Assembly (NCBI GenBank): GCA_026214975.1
Contig: CM047814.1
Location: forward strand, 19,243,541-19,307,540
DNA length: 64,000 bases
Direction of reading: 5' to 3'
Source of the DNA: Gentiana macrophylla
Taxonomy: Eukaryota > Streptophyta > Magnoliopsida > Gentianales > Gentianaceae
In this document: piece after piece, positions 1-12,306 of the stretch
Layout of the letters: the number at the start of each line of letters is the position of its first letter
Numbering within the stretch: position 1 is the first letter of the stretch
Made by a program: the position numbers and the translations under genes
Notes under the pieces: generated by a model
The model's input: the letters and a program-made list of their open reading frames with translations, nothing else
What the model was told of the DNA's origin: nothing
The model's database searches: none

Positions 1-96
1 TAAATCGCCTAGAGCCAGTCGAGGCGCCGAGACGCCTGGTCGTCCAGGGCCTAGGCGGCGCCTAGGCGATCGCCCAGGGCGATTTTTAGAACACTG
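1..96. repeat. GC-rich short palindromic repeat
   Basis: Short GC-rich block built from the palindromic word GCCTAGGC and related CGCC/GGCG words, ending in GATTTTTAGAACACTG. It is sharply different in base composition from the AT-rich sequence after it. It looks like the end of a dispersed repeat cut by the window edge; no coding sequence is visible. The repeat family is not recognised with certainty. Confidence 0.4.
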
Positions 97-109
97 AGCT
101 GAACCAAAT

Positions 110-520
110 GAAACCGAAGAAATGAAAGACCGGAAAGCCAAACCAAATTTTATATGACTAGTTTTGGTTTCATTATTTTAAAACCAAAATGTTTGGTTTG
201 TTTTTAAAAATCCTTAAAACTGAATCAAACTAAACCGTGAACACCCTTACATATATGTAATCAGGTCCAACCTTATCTAAAGTGAGCAATGTACACATGT
301 AGTGTAAAGTAGAAAAACAGAAGTTTGAGTTTAGTTTTGGACATTCCAAGAACTCTAGTTAGGGGTGTTTACGGTTCGGTTTGGTTCAGTTTTAAGGATT
401 CAAAACCAAACATTTCAATTTCAAAAATATGAAGCCAAAACCAGCCGCAAAAAATTAAGTTTGGTTCGGATCAGAATTCATTTTTATCAGTTTGGTTTGT
501 CAGTTTCCACTACAAAAACA
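110..520. repeat. Fold-back (MITE-like) repeat rich in GGTTCGGTTTGGTT
   Basis: Two arms pair as an inverted repeat. Left arm about 150-250 reads TCCTTAAAACTGAATCAAAC then AAACCGTGAACACCCTT; right arm about 361-440 is its imperfect reverse complement (AGGGGTGTTTACGGTTCGG then TTTTAAGGATTCAAAACC). The loop is about 250-360. No open reading frame of interest. It would lie inside a CCT8 intron if the gene continues left of the window. Confidence 0.5.
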
Positions 521-924
521 ATTGCAAATCAAGCATGGTACAACTAACTTGACATACTAAGTCTAACACACAATTACCCTATGGTACACAAGCTTTTGTC
601 TATTTAATTTTCAGGCCAATTATGTCACTACAGGCTGGTCAATAGATCTTAAGTCCCTTCTAAAAGGAAAAAAAAACAATTACAACACATGCATTCAATA
701 GTGTTTTGGCATGTGAAAATATACATGCAACCACAAGCGACAAAACTACCCAAACAAATGAAGGCCAACAAAACAACGATAGAAAAATTTGAACATAAAA
801 AGGGTGTCAACACTAGACGAATTTCAACACTATACATTCTTAGTAGATAAATAGGTTCACACGAGGATATAATTCTCGAATTGAACAGCAATACATATAG
901 AAAGATGGACATATATATTTTGAT

Positions 925-1110
925 TATATGAGTTGTCGGTTCGGTTCGGTTTTTTGGTCTTACCTATTAAAACCAAAACCAAACTAATTTGAATCAGTTT
1001 GGTTCGGTTTTTGGTCGATTCAGTTTTCATGGTTTTAAAAACCATCAAAAGTGCTTGCTTTGTATCAGTTTGGCCGGTTTTAACAAAATGTTGAATACCC
1101 CTAACTCTAG
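925..1110. repeat. Second copy of the GGTTCGGTT-rich repeat
   Basis: Contains GGTTCGGTTCGGTTTTTTGG and TTTGGTTCGGTTTTTGG and ends in AATACCCCTAAC, the same end motif as the fold-back element at 110-520. Probably a diverged copy of that family. Nothing recognisable follows from 1111 to 2508: no exon of CCT8 and no TE protein could be read on either strand. Confidence 0.4.
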
Positions 1111-2508
1111 TACTCTACCGCTGATATATGTTGGGTTTCCCTTGGATTCATCCAGTTCAAACTTTCATAAGTACCCAGATTTACTTGACAAAGTTGTAAA
1201 AAGATCAATGTAGTGGGAAATCTCATGCTGACTAGCGGATGCGTGTCAATATTGATAGACTTATTAACCTAGTACTATGTTCCTGTCGATGAGGGTTTCA
1301 AGGATATGGTCATGTGAGATGGTGTGAGAACCAATTTTCATACGGCTAAGTTGGTGGTAGATATTTTGCCCAATAATAAAATTAGACAGATTAAAATACT
1401 ACCTTCCATATTATGATAATCGAACATTAGCTCTCACCAAGAATCTGTTGGGTACAGCTTACTTGGTTTTGACTATTACTTACGATAATTGCTCCAGAAT
1501 CCAATCTAATTCTGGATGGATGGAATGCCAACGTATTACGGAATCTTGTTCAACAAGAGCTGAATGTTATTTTATGTCTTCTAATGAACACAACAATATG
1601 GTATGACGTTAGCACCCTTGTGTCAATTAAATAGAAGAAGCAGCTCAAGTTTGAATACTCGTTTTGCATTGAATCAGAATTATGCAGTAGCTGATTAAAA
1701 ATCCAAAAGGAGAAGGAGATGAGCACAAAAAGCAGTAAAGCGCAGTGCATTGTCATTAGAGTTAACTTTGAACAGTGGCAAAGATTTCTAATCAGTTGGC
1801 CAGCAGGAGGTCCGATAAAGAAAGCGAGTTTACTGACCAAAAAAACAGACGGATTCCCCAGGTTTGCTATAATTTTCAGGTTTGACCGAGGAGACTAGAT
1901 ATTGAACACAGACTGATGGGCTGGGTTGGGATCAGTCAAATATAGGTCATCAAATCCCATCACTAAACAAGATCGGTTTTCCGTTTATTATGTACTCTAA
2001 GAGGGAATAAAGTATCATGACAATGGTCCTTCTAGTGTCCGGGAAGGTGATCAATGTGAGGAGAGATTGAACAGATACATGGTGATCATCTTACAATCTA
2101 AATAATAATTGGTGCAAACATGGGCTAACTATGACAGTAATTATAGATTACTTATGGTTTCAGAGAAACCAAAACTCCAAGGTAAGGCACGCCAGGTCAG
2201 TGAATGTCTTAGTTAGATAAATCATCACTAACATAAATTCTGACTAATGGGGAGGTGTGAGCTGCTGCAAAGATCAACACTTACTTTCCAGAATGTTGTT
2301 GCAACTTTCTCACAATCTTTTCTACATATTTCTACAAGGTACATATTTGCGACACTCGAAAAAAAATTCATCTATGTAGACATTTTCCAGCAAAACTAAC
2401 CTAATTTAGCACTGTAAACGCATATAAGGGCTTAGAAACAACTACATATGAAATTGGTCATATATACTAGCACAGGAATGTCTAAGTCACATACAGCCAC
2501 ACGCATAC

Positions 2509-4285
2509 CTGCTCTGCACTGTGAATCAAAACAGTTCCTTTTGTTTCAGTTGCTGATGTATCAACACCCCCAACAAACACGGCAACCTGCAGAAATTAAC
2601 ACCAAAAGTTAGTTTAGAATTATGTTCTTACTTTTCATTTCCCTTTGTTTTTTACCTACAACATATTGCGCACTGAGAAGAAGGTTAAGGCAAGTACAAG
2701 TGCATTTTCTTGGCCAGAAGTTGATAAAGAGAAGACCGTGTAAGGGCCGGGGGCGGGGGGGTGATGTTGAGGAAATATTTTATGCTAATGCATCAGTACT
2801 GTACTTCTAAACTGCAAAACCGTGGCACAACAAGTAAAGGAATGGCCAGCAATTAACTTCTATGTAAAGGCTTTCCGTTTGTAGGAACGTTAACCTCAAA
2901 TCTCCAAACATGAAGACCCTCACAGTACCAGAACGTCCTACTATAAATAATTTTGCTTACTTGACTAAGCAAAAAACATAACTTGGAACCATTCTGATTA
3001 AAAAACATGGGCAAAGGAATACTCCCTTGGAAACGTCAACAAGGCATTAAAAATGCACAAAACAAATAATATGCAAGGGCTATCTAACAACAGATACAAA
3101 ATTGTCCATTTGTCTAACTCCCACCTTTGCTTTCTCCACCCTCTTTATGCTGCCAACAGCATCTGCTTTTAGTACCATTCCACGCACTACAGAACTATCA
3201 TGCAGTCCCCCACCCAAAAGCTTTGCAACACGGACATTGTCCACATTAAAATTAGCAGGGTTCTTCGGGCAAACTTGTATGCATGCCTGCATGACAAATA
3301 CCAAAGAAGTTCAAAAATATTTACAAAAAATATATATATATAAAAATAAAATAAAATAAATAAGTAGTAGTACACAAGGAAAGTGGCAGTTTACCTCAGC
3401 AACGAGACGGCACAGATTATCCTCAAGTCCAAATTGTTTGCTGGCAACTGCAGCTTTCATTCTAGAAATCGCTTCATCTTTGCTGCGGACGTCCATTTTA
3501 TCAGAACCCTTTTCTACCAATTCCTCTAAGATTTCAACTGTCTGGAAAGAAAGTAAAGCAAAAGAAACATTGTCATTGCCTATACAGGAACAAAGGCACC
3601 TAAACTGCCAAGTGAAACGAGGAAAGAAACCTTATTAATGGCCTTAGTGTATCCAGTGATGATCTCACTAGGATGAAGACCCATACGAATAAGCTCCTCG
3701 GCATTTTGGAGGAGCTCCCCAGCAAAAGAAACACACAAGTTAGCCCCATCTCCGATTTCTTCCTGCTGTGCTTTCCCAGCTAACACCAAAATCTTGGCAG
3801 CCGGGTGCTGAACTTCAAGCTCGTTAACTATAGTTGCAGCATCATTCGTCACAAATAGCTTGTCAAGATGATTGATAACCATCTTATTCATACCTGAATA
3901 CATATTCTCAGCATCACTTCTTTTACAACATCAAAAGTATGATCACTTAACTTACATAAGAACGCACTAAATGAAATGCGAGGTATTACAAAGCTTCATT
4001 TCTATTAAAAAATCGTTTTCATTTTGAATCTGAGAATTCACTGAAAATGAAACCCTAGCCGCGAACAAAAGTATTTGAAGAAAAAAGCAACAATGAGTAT
4101 TTGAACTACTTTCACATCTGCACAAACACTGATGCAGAGAAGAATGTACCATTGGGTCCAAGAGAGGTGCGAGTGATTTGAGAAAGCTGTTTACAAGCTT
4201 CGATGTTCTTGATAACGGCTTCGTCAAGACCGGAGAGATGCTTGTATCCCTCCTTCAACATTGATTGTATACCATATGGCTGCAT
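2509..4285 (-). CDS. CCT8: T-complex protein 1 subunit theta (CCT8), N-terminal half only
   Basis: Theta subunit of the cytosolic group II chaperonin CCT/TRiC, which folds actin, tubulin and other proteins using ATP. Five exons read on the minus strand: 4285-4150, 3893-3631, 3541-3395, 3286-3125 and 2586-2509, all with GT-AG borders and consistent phase, giving 262 codons. The start ATG at 4285 gives the N-terminus MQPYGIQSMLKEGYKHLSGL, typical of CCT8. ATP-domain motifs visible are TSLGPNG (around residue 41), VTNDAATIV (around 64) and GDGANLC (around 97). The protein normally has about 545 residues; the second half (intermediate and apical domain remainder, second ATP motif) is not in the window. 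Exon 5 ends with a good donor, so the gene probably continues left of base 1 through an intron of at least 2.5 kb carrying repeats; a truncated gene is the alternative. A CA/GT-rich leader lies just upstream (about 4336-4352). Confidence 0.93.
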
Positions 4286-5640
4286 CTTTCCGGTAACCTC
4301 CGGCGTGAGAACTCCGATTGCAGAGAGAAAGACTTGGGTGTGTGTGTGTGTGCTGACACTGAGAAATGGAAAGTGAAGAGGTCAAGTGTTAGTGTATATG
4401 TATTTGTATCTATAGCCTTTTGCGGGAAACCTCAGTTAAGTAGCAAAACCCACTGAGGAGAAGAATGCCCTAGAGAGCCTTTTGTTGGCCCGTTCCTTTT
4501 TGTGTTGTCGTAGCCCGACCCGCTCCGACGTTATTTATCATAATTTCTCAAATAGTACTCCGGATTTTCGTCAATTGAAATCATATCCCCTCAGGTTTTA
4601 TACTTTGCGTTTAAACCCTTACAAATGACTTTATCTCTATTTCAGCCCCTATCTATCTCTTCTTTTTTTTCTTCCTAAGAGATCAAATGCGAGATCTTTC
4701 TAGGGCGATGTGAACGTGTTAAAGAGTTCCGAGTCAGATAGTACTCCATCTATTTCAGCCTTCATTAGAGTATGTCCAATCGTTGTTTTGAAAAGCCATT
4801 AAAAAAAAAAATGCATAAAGCTTTACAACCATTGCATCTTGTCCACATCACCAAAGATTTAAAGAAAAGGTTTAGGCAGACAAACCGGCTAAAATTACAT
4901 TAGCAAAAGGGAGGATCCCAAGTACTTATTACCTATGAGGTTTAAATCTTCCCTAGTAAGGAGATCAGTAGGGGGGATTCTCCTTCTCGGGGAAACTTAT
5001 AATAGGAGAAGCAAGCTAGCATAACTTGACAAATGGTCGGTAATGTTTCCCACGCACGAAAAAACAGCATCCTCCAAGATCAATTTCAGGTATACCATAA
5101 GAGAGTCTCCTTTGAAAATTGACGTTAAAATAGCCCCGGGGAATAGCCAAGATAATAGCATAGCATGATATACCGTTAGAGCTCCACCCACCTCGACTTA
5201 GAAACCTCCTTCTAGCTTCCTCGAGAAAGAAGGGATAATGTCACTATTATTATTGTTATTTCTGAGCAATCATCCAACAACAGCAGATTGTTCTCGAAAA
5301 AACACATCAACATTGAGAAGAAAATTTCCTCTCAAAAAAAAAAAAAAAAAATCGAGAAGAAAATGATTTAGTTAAGCTGATTTAGATGATTATATAACAT
5401 TAGAAGTTTATTATATTATTTTCACCTTCTAATTACATTTATCGATAGCTCTGAAAATTAACAACAACAAAAACCATAACTCATTTTCGTCAAAACAAGT
5501 TTTCTATTTTTTCTTTCTTTCACAAGTCCACCCTTCTTCAATCATGTAGTAGAACCATATTCTCCCTTACATCACCCTTTTCTTTATATTCATGATAATA
5601 ATACAATCAAATGAAATAACTAACCCCACAGCAGTTATAG
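4286..5640. other. Intergenic spacer between CCT8 and the TPR gene
   Basis: Holds the CCT8 promoter and leader (about 4286-4450) and then AT-rich sequence with poly-A runs (4800-4811, 5334-5350). No host exon or recognisable TE protein seen on either strand. Confidence 0.5.
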
Positions 5641-5647
5641 AGTTATA

Positions 5648-5870
5648 CACCTAGGGAGCCTTTAGTGGCATCACACAACAACATATACCAAGGCACCACA
5701 TCAGGGTGTGAGGTTCGACTTTCCAAAGGTCGAATGTCCATATTCGGCATGTGGAAAGTTGGACCTCATACATGATATTTGATTTTTCAGTGGTTTAACC
5801 TCACTGTGGGGTCTCGAAATCGAAAGTAGGTTTTGTGCCTGGTGTGGTGCCACTAGAGACTTTGTCTATA
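5648..5870. mobile_element. MITE with imperfect terminal inverted repeats
   Basis: Left end GGAGCCTTTAGTGGCATCAC and right end, read in reverse complement, AAAGTCTCTAGTGGCACCAC match at most positions. Internal sequence has no ORF. The element ends two bases before the TAG stop of the TPR gene on the minus strand, so it makes up the first part of that gene's 3' untranslated region. Target duplication not resolved; superfamily uncertain. Confidence 0.5.
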
Positions 5871-5871
5871 T

Positions 5872-7350
5872 CTATATATCTTCATGAGCATCCTTATCGT
5901 CTTTTACAACAAAACGACTCTCGTTGGCACTTAACCCTGTTGAATGGAGTTGCTTCCTCCTTGTTATCAGATGCAATGCCCTTTGTCTATCATTAACTGC
6001 TTCTACTGCTCCTGGCTGCAATTAGTAGTACAACTAAAATAAACACAAGCACCGAATGAATAATATCAAATGCATGTCACCTACATACAAGTACAATTCA
6101 AACTAATGCGATTATCTTGTTTACAGGCCAAGTACTACTACTACTACACCTTTGATCTTGTCTGACTGACCCAAACTAAACTAAACTATGTGAGCCCCTA
6201 AAAAAAGGGATGTTCCTACAAAGATAGTCCTCAATGCAGAACACCGTCGGATAAGTGATAAGTGTGCAGACAAGACTGTGCTTCTCATTGAGGAGTGACC
6301 ATGCAAATCGTACCTTGATTGTTAGTGCTCTGTTGAAGCTTTCAATTGCACTGTCAGGTTCCCCAAAGTTCAGTTGTGCTCTTCCTAGGGTAATCCATGC
6401 CTATAAGGAAATGTCAAATCAATCAATCAATTTTATATTGTATGAACTTTGACTAGATTAAATCATTACTGGGATGCAGCAAAAGTGATGAAAAGCATAT
6501 ACTCAGAGTTTCTCATCATCAGATTGCATAACAAACTTTGAGCCACAACATGTGTCACTACACACTTTATTATCATTGATCATGGTGTATAACCTATTGA
6601 ATGATTAGTCCCACACCATGAATCGATGGTGATAAACTGAGCAGAGGCATATGTGGTAGCTCAATGTTTAGTAACCCTATCACTACCTCTACGTAAAAAG
6701 GTTTACCCCAAGGAAAATTCTACATGAGCTCCTTTTCATCAGGTTCAAGGAGAACATCCACTATGGGAAGAACCGATTTGTGGATGTAAATTCTCCTCAA
6801 GTTAGAAAATGTGGATGATTATGAGAGGCTGATTGCATCTGGCCGATAAGCGATTAATAAGGAAATCGGGATCTAAAAGTGACTCTGATACCATGTTATT
6901 TGATTTCGGCAGAATGCAAAACATGGGATCTTCTTGATCCTTCTTTGCCTTCCATCGTAAGAGTTTGAGTACAAAACAATAAGGTCAATGAGATAGACAT
7001 AGAGTAGAACTCTAAGACATTAGTCTAATCCTATCTATTCACACGCTAAGGATAAACCGGAGTCTCCTATTAATCACTTAATGGTTACATACAAATCAGC
7101 CTAGTTAAATCTCATAATTATCCACATTTCCTAACACCCCACAATGTGTTAATGTGCAAATATAGACACCTAAGAAAAGAAAAAAAACAGATAAAAACTT
7201 GCAAGACGACCCTACAAGGATTAAGTCTACAAGATTCACTTTAAAGATAACGACAACTACTATTACAAGGAAGGAAGCATAAACGAACATATTAAAGAGC
7301 AAACAGCATATGTTTATCTTATTCTCAGTCACAACATGCAACATCGCCCC

Positions 7351-7381
<31 letters not shown>

Positions 7382-10300
7382 GGGAAGTAGAATGCCGAAT
7401 GGAGGATTTCCATTGAAGCAATCGACAGTTAAAAGCTATTTAAGATCAAAGTGAGAGCAACAAACCTCAGCCCATGTTGGCTCCAGTTGCGTGGCTCCTG
7501 AAAAAGTGGGGAAAAAAAAAAACATTAGTGGAAGACAAGTACTTCTCTAAGAAAATGTTGAGCCCCAACCCAAAGGGCTCCGACTGCCCGGCCTATAGGA
7601 CTTCATGGAGGATATAAATCGAAGAATGTGCTTTAGTGACTTAGTGTACAAGGACTGCATGTACATCTCTTTTTGCTAGAAGGGGTCATCCCTTTACGGA
7701 ATCGAACCCCCACAATCTAGCTAAAAGGCAAGACTGCCACTACAACACCCCTGCTCTTCAACCGTTGAGCTATGCCCCTGGGGGTGAAAAAAATACAAGT
7801 ACTTCTTTCCCTTGGGAGGAGGGTGGTAGGGAACCGAATCTTGGTTATTACCAAGAAGTACAATGTCATGTACCAATAGGCACAATTCACACCACAGCAC
7901 AAAAGTAGTTGATATAAAAAATTGTTAATCCTAGTATCCTGACTAAATAGTAGGTGGAACAGCAGTGGCATCCAGTCCCCAATTAAAAAAAGAAAGAAAA
8001 AAGAAAAGAACTCAAGTTGTGTTAATCACCATCGAATATACATGATCAATATGGTTATTATGATCACACCACTTGCAGCAACATTTAAAATTTCATAACT
8101 AAAGTTCAGGATTTTCTTTATTAAAGTGTATACGCCAAACATCTTCATTGCATTCATTCCCTGGTCTATGGAATCTATCATATAGTAGTAACGAGAATAC
8201 AGAGAAGAGGAGACCACCATAGCAGAAACAAAAATTTGTTGAGTCCAAACAAGCAAGAAGGTGGCAAACAATACAACTACATGAAAAATACATTAACTAG
8301 GAACGGCAATCCATCACACAAATTACAACCAGTAACAAACAATGGGGGAAAAAATGAGAACTCAAACGCACGTAGAGCAGATTTCAGAGCACTCCATGGG
8401 TCTCCTAATTCGAGCAGAAGCTGAGCCTTTTGCTCATGTAAAACTGCTCGTTCTGGCAATAAGGTAAGAGCAGTTTCCCACTTCCCTAGGGCTTCCCGGT
8501 ATTTCCCATCCTGCACTATATACACGAATGTGAGCACGCAATTCTTCATGTTAAATAAGTACAAGGTAACTGATTTAACCAGCAAAATAAAAGGCTGCAG
8601 AACTTCAAAGACCACACAACACTTGATAAGCTAAGCGGGAAGTGGAAAAGCTTGTGCATATGCAACAATGAACCTTGCTATAACAAAATATTGGGTATCT
8701 CAACACCATTCAACACTATCAAGAAAAAAACAGGAACAAAGAATAAAGATGCCCTTGCTTCAAGCCAACTCATTGGAGAGACTAGTCAAAATTATCGAAT
8801 GCAAGCAAATCACAGGCTCCTTTAGGGCGCTATGAATTCCAAATATCACCAATCGAAAATGGGAGCAGGGTGTGAATACCCTAACTCCCTTTTAGTTAAG
8901 TTTATTCTGATTGTAGAATTATCATCCTTCCCAAAAGATTAAGTTGTTGATAGGGTGGGCGATTCACATATATATAGACTTTAACGCGCCCTCACACGTG
9001 TGGGCTTAACACAAAGAGCCTGACCAACAAAGGGGACGAAAGGTTGGGTCAACATCAAGCACACAAAGCCAAACAAAGAGGTTCAACACATGCACAATGC
9101 AAATAGGGTGGAAATGTTGAACAGAGGGGTTTGAACTCATGACCTACTGCTCTAATGCCATGTATAATAATCCTCTACCCGAAAAGCTTAAGTTGTATGG
9201 AAAGTTATTAATTTATACATTTATAGACTTTAAACATTGCTCATTGATACTCTTTAGTTAGGCTGTCCTCTTATCCTCTTTCGTCAAAAAGAGGGAATTG
9301 CTTGAAGTTAGGTGGAGAGCTCGGAGTAGCCTGACCTCAAACACAGCAGCATGCACAAAAGAAAGGAAGAAGCAACAAAAGAATTCTTTCGACTTTTAGT
9401 CTTAAAGGTTGAATGTTTACAAGACATGTGAAGCTCTGAGAAATGATAACGGATTAACGGAATCAATCATGCAATGTAAAGTACACAACTAGCTCAATGA
9501 ATGAAGAAGAAGCTCCATGTTCTGCTAAGCTCTTAAAGATCTAAAAGAGCTTGACGATATTTTCTTCTTTTGTCGCTATTGCCTCCTTGATAGTTGGATG
9601 TTCTCCAAAAGTATGAAATGTTGGAGGACTTTGTAAATTTGTACTCCCTCCGTCCCATTTTATTAGACCCGTTTGACTTTTCACACAGATTAAGAAAAGT
9701 GTAGTTAATGCTTTGAATCTCATTAAATGATCTAATATTTTTACATTTATATCCTTTAATTAGTTGTTGAAGCATTTAATGCTACACACTTTTTATTGTA
9801 AATAATGTAAAGATGGAAGGGCATTTGAAGAAATTTGACAACTAATGCACAAAGTGGACACTTATTTTGGGACAAACCAAAAAGGAAACATGGACTAATA
9901 AAATGGGACGGAGGGAGTAATATGCATTCCGGTGTGGTTGGATTCTCTTCAACAGCCCAAGAACTTGGAGCACAGTTTTACAAGAAACGGAATAGCATGC
10001 AATAGAGAAACTATGACATATATGAATCGTTGTAGCTAGCAGCAAAATGTTTTATGTATTTTGCCTATATCAAGCATATTCGGTTAGCAAAATAAAAGAT
10101 TTCCAGCCATGTCAGCTGTATATTTCTTGCAGGTAAGAAGTCAAAATCCGTGATACTTTTGTTGCATGATAACCGTGTTAATGATGATGCTTCAGTTTTG
10201 GCATATCTTTACCACATAGTAGCTAGGGGGAAAAAAGATTTCTAGCTAATGCACAACTAATCAAACAGGTTTATCATATCAGCTAGTCTCTTTTTTTGGA

Positions 10301-11273
10301 TCATCACCAGACTCCAAAGGAAAAAAGATAAATATACTAAAGACACCTGAGTAAGCTTTCACTCATCTGCATGGCCCAGTATGGGTAATTGGACATGTTT
10401 TAATACCATCTGCAATCCTAACTTTCGAAAATTAAAACAGAAAAAATGATATATCATATGAAAAGACAAGTTGGTCCAGAAAGACTAACTTGTACTCCCC
10501 AATCTTCATCAAGTCAAAAATGATCTTTCGCACTAAAGAAACTTTGGCCGACGGTATATTGTTCTCAAAACGTTTTTTCTACACTTATGATAGGTGCACA
10601 CACAACCAAAACCACAAGAACCTCATGGTATAAAACAGTAAGTCTAAGTACGGAGAGTCAAACAAAATGGGAAATTTTTGTATAAGTTGTCCATATGTGG
10701 ATATATATACACATAAAAGCCCTAGGATTTTAAGCGTAAAACACGTTTTGCGAACAAAATCTTAGAGCTTTTAGGTGTATGTCCACATACTGACAACCTA
10801 CCCAAAAAACAAAAAAAATGAACATGAACATTTGAACATACATATCATATACCTAATGTGGCCCTAAAGATAAAATACAAGAAAGAAGCACCTTAATCTG
10901 AGCTCACGTACTTATCTAAAACCTTAGCAAGTCCAACCCTCCGACATAAAGATATGGAAAACATGAATACCCACAAAATAACAAATAAATTCACTTTAAT
11001 TTCTCAAAACAACAGTGAGTGGTTGAATAATTCATCATAACCTAGATTCCAAACAAAAATAGGAATGAAGACAGAGTGTACCTCAGCCAGCTTGTTTCCT
11101 TCTTCTTGAAAAACTTTGGCAAGCTTGTCGTTCTCATGATCAGAATCGACAACAGTTTTGGACTTTACGGCAGCATCCTTCACTCCATGAGGTTCTTCCG
11201 CTTCCTGATCAAATGGTAGGTTTGGGAATGGAGTCAAGGGGGTTTTGCCCGTATGTTTCCATGTCATTCTCAT
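5872..11273 (-). CDS. Small tetratricopeptide-repeat protein, TTC33-like
   Basis: Five exons on the minus strand: 11273-11082, 8510-8372, 7497-7466, 6400-6314 and 6015-5872 (stop TAG at 5874-5872). Together they give 197 residues with no frame break. The N-terminal 50 residues are polar; then about three TPR helix pairs run from roughly residue 54 to 155 (EEGNKLAEDGKYREALGKWE, then ALLLPER-type spacer, WSALKSALRATQLEPTWAEA, LGRAQLNFGEPDSAIESFNR), followed by a charged tail ending in DAHEDI. This layout matches the TTC33 family, whose molecular role is poorly known; TPRs serve as protein-binding scaffolds. The third exon is only 32 bp and its donor choice (C before GTGCGTTTG at 8371) is fixed by frame. 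Introns are long for such a small protein and host a Stowaway MITE, a SINE and a copia LTR. Confident as a real gene; exact role unknown. Confidence 0.85.
6881..7140 (-). mobile_element. Ty1/copia LTR (minus orientation) with adjacent PBS and PPT-like tract
   Basis: LTR 6894-7136 begins TGTTATTTG and ends TTTCCTAACA (TGTTA...TAACA ends). To its left the sequence GACTCTGATACCA (6881-6893) is the reverse complement of the initiator-Met tRNA primer site TGGTATCAGAGTC. To its right CCCCAC (7137 on) is a polypurine tract on the minus strand. No 5-bp direct repeats flank the LTR. It sits in intron 3 of the TPR gene. Confidence 0.6.
7352..7380. repeat. Homopolymer C tract followed by A tract
   Basis: About twenty C bases in a row, preceded by CCCCA and followed by about nine A bases, in intron 3 of the TPR gene. 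Such a run is prone to length errors in sequencing. Confidence 0.9.
7555..7784 (-). mobile_element. tRNA-derived SINE (minus orientation)
   Basis: Reading the minus strand the element starts CCCCCAGGGGCATAGCTCAA. Pol III box A-like TAGCTCAACGGTTGAAGAG lies at 7772-7754 and box B-like GGTTCGATTCC at 7708-7698, about 46 bases apart. The body ends near 7555. It lies in intron 2 of the TPR gene. Related copies are at 50787 (+) and 53972 (-). Confidence 0.65.
8930..9240 (-). mobile_element. Decayed LTR-retrotransposon end
   Basis: CCTACTGCTCTAATGCCATG at 9143-9162 is close to the reverse complement of a primer site (TGGTATCAGAGCAGTAGG), followed by TGTATAATAATCCTCTACCC, the kind of LTR start found in many dispersed plant repeats. 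The rest is degenerate. It lies in intron 1 of the TPR gene. Confidence 0.35.
9644..9917. mobile_element. Stowaway (Tc1/mariner) MITE
   Basis: Classic Stowaway: terminal inverted repeats CTCCCTCCGTCCCATTTTAT at 9644 and its reverse complement ending GGGACGGAGGGAG at 9917, flanked by TA target duplication (9642-9643 and 9918-9919). 274 bp, no ORF. Sits in intron 1 of the TPR gene. Confidence 0.92.
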
Positions 11274-11771
11274 CCTATCAGTCTCTGCCTAGTCCGGTGA
11301 AGCAGAGGTATGAGCTATATGGTAATCACAGTTAGTTAGTACACTTTTTAATTTGATCAATGATAAAAATCAGACAAGGGTAAAAAACATAAATTATAAA
11401 AGGGTTCTATTGTCACCCTATTTTTACTACTGACACCATATTATTTCCGACACCATAAAAAAAATTACTTTGACACCACGATTATTTTTAATAAACATAA
11501 CGCCAGTGACACTGATGTTGCTGTTGAAAATCAAAGTAAGTTGCTGTTCAAAAACGAAAAACAGTGGCACCGACGTTTACGTTAAAGAATATATGTGTAT
11601 TGCCGAAAATAGAAAAAAAAATAATCAGAAAAAAGATGCCGATAGTAAAACTGGATGTACCGATAAAATCCTCCATTATAAAATGATGTCACGTATTAAC
11701 GAGGTGTGTGGTAGTTCTACAACCCAAAGGCTTGGTTGGAGATTTGAGTATAATCCTTGAAGTCACGGTTA
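11274..11771. other. Upstream region of the TPR gene
   Basis: AT-rich putative promoter/leader of the TPR gene, then degenerate GACACCA/GGCACCGA-type short repeats about 11416-11575. No gene recognised. It ends at the MITE that starts at 11772. Confidence 0.4.
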
Positions 11772-12103
11772 GAGCAATGGAAGCTTTTAGACATGATATA
11801 TCCAAAAAGTTGTATAATAAATAGCTATAAATTGTAAATTGTAAAATAATGATGGTTAAATTGAGAGAAATTTTTAGACAATAATGTAGTAGACAATTGT
11901 GTCTTCTCTCTCCATGTGTAACTCTTATACCGTCCTCTCTCTCCTCCAACTTCCACCGGTTCAAGAGAACTACCAATGTTAGATTTTTTTTACATCTAGT
12001 CAACAATTTCCATGTATAAATTATTTCAACAATTTTCCTCCAATGTTGATCTACCACGTGTCATCGGCCTCTCTGAAAATAGAGCTAACCATTACGGTTG
12101 CTC
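11772..12103. mobile_element. PIF/Harbinger (Tourist-like) MITE
   Basis: Ends GAGCAATGG (11772) and CCATTACGGTTGCTC (to 12103) form an imperfect inverted repeat, and both sides carry TTA (11769-11771 and 12104-12106), the usual Harbinger target duplication. 332 bp, AT-rich, non-coding. Confidence 0.7.
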
Positions 12104-12206
12104 TTAGGTTTCTGATATACCCAAATCGGAATGGGCCATGTTCATCTAGATTGAGCCTACTGTCATAGCCCATTAACATAGATGTTTGGGCCTCTATCCC
12201 ATCTAT

Positions 12207-12306
12207 CCGCGATCACAAGCAAAATCCTACCCGCTATTCATAAGCCGGGTCTTATCCGCCAACAGTAAGCCGGATCCTGTCCGCTAGTCATAAGCCGGAC
12301 TCCTCC
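12207..12306. repeat. 25-bp minisatellite, four units
   Basis: Four degenerate units start at 12207, 12231, 12256 and 12281, each beginning CCGC and carrying CATAAGCCGG or a variant. Period 24-25 bp. Part of a larger LTR-like remnant (12120-12900 and 14871-15130). Confidence 0.7.

Noticed and set aside
3102..3359. Plus-strand frame opposite CCT8 exon 4
   Set aside because: Antisense shadow of a verified coding exon.
7698..7772. Possible tRNA gene (box A and box B)
   Set aside because: No cloverleaf or acceptor stem could be folded, and related copies occur at 50.8 and 53.9 kb; a SINE fits better.
11470..11760. 96-codon plus-strand frame
   Set aside because: Lies in low-complexity repeated words next to a MITE; no similarity recognised.
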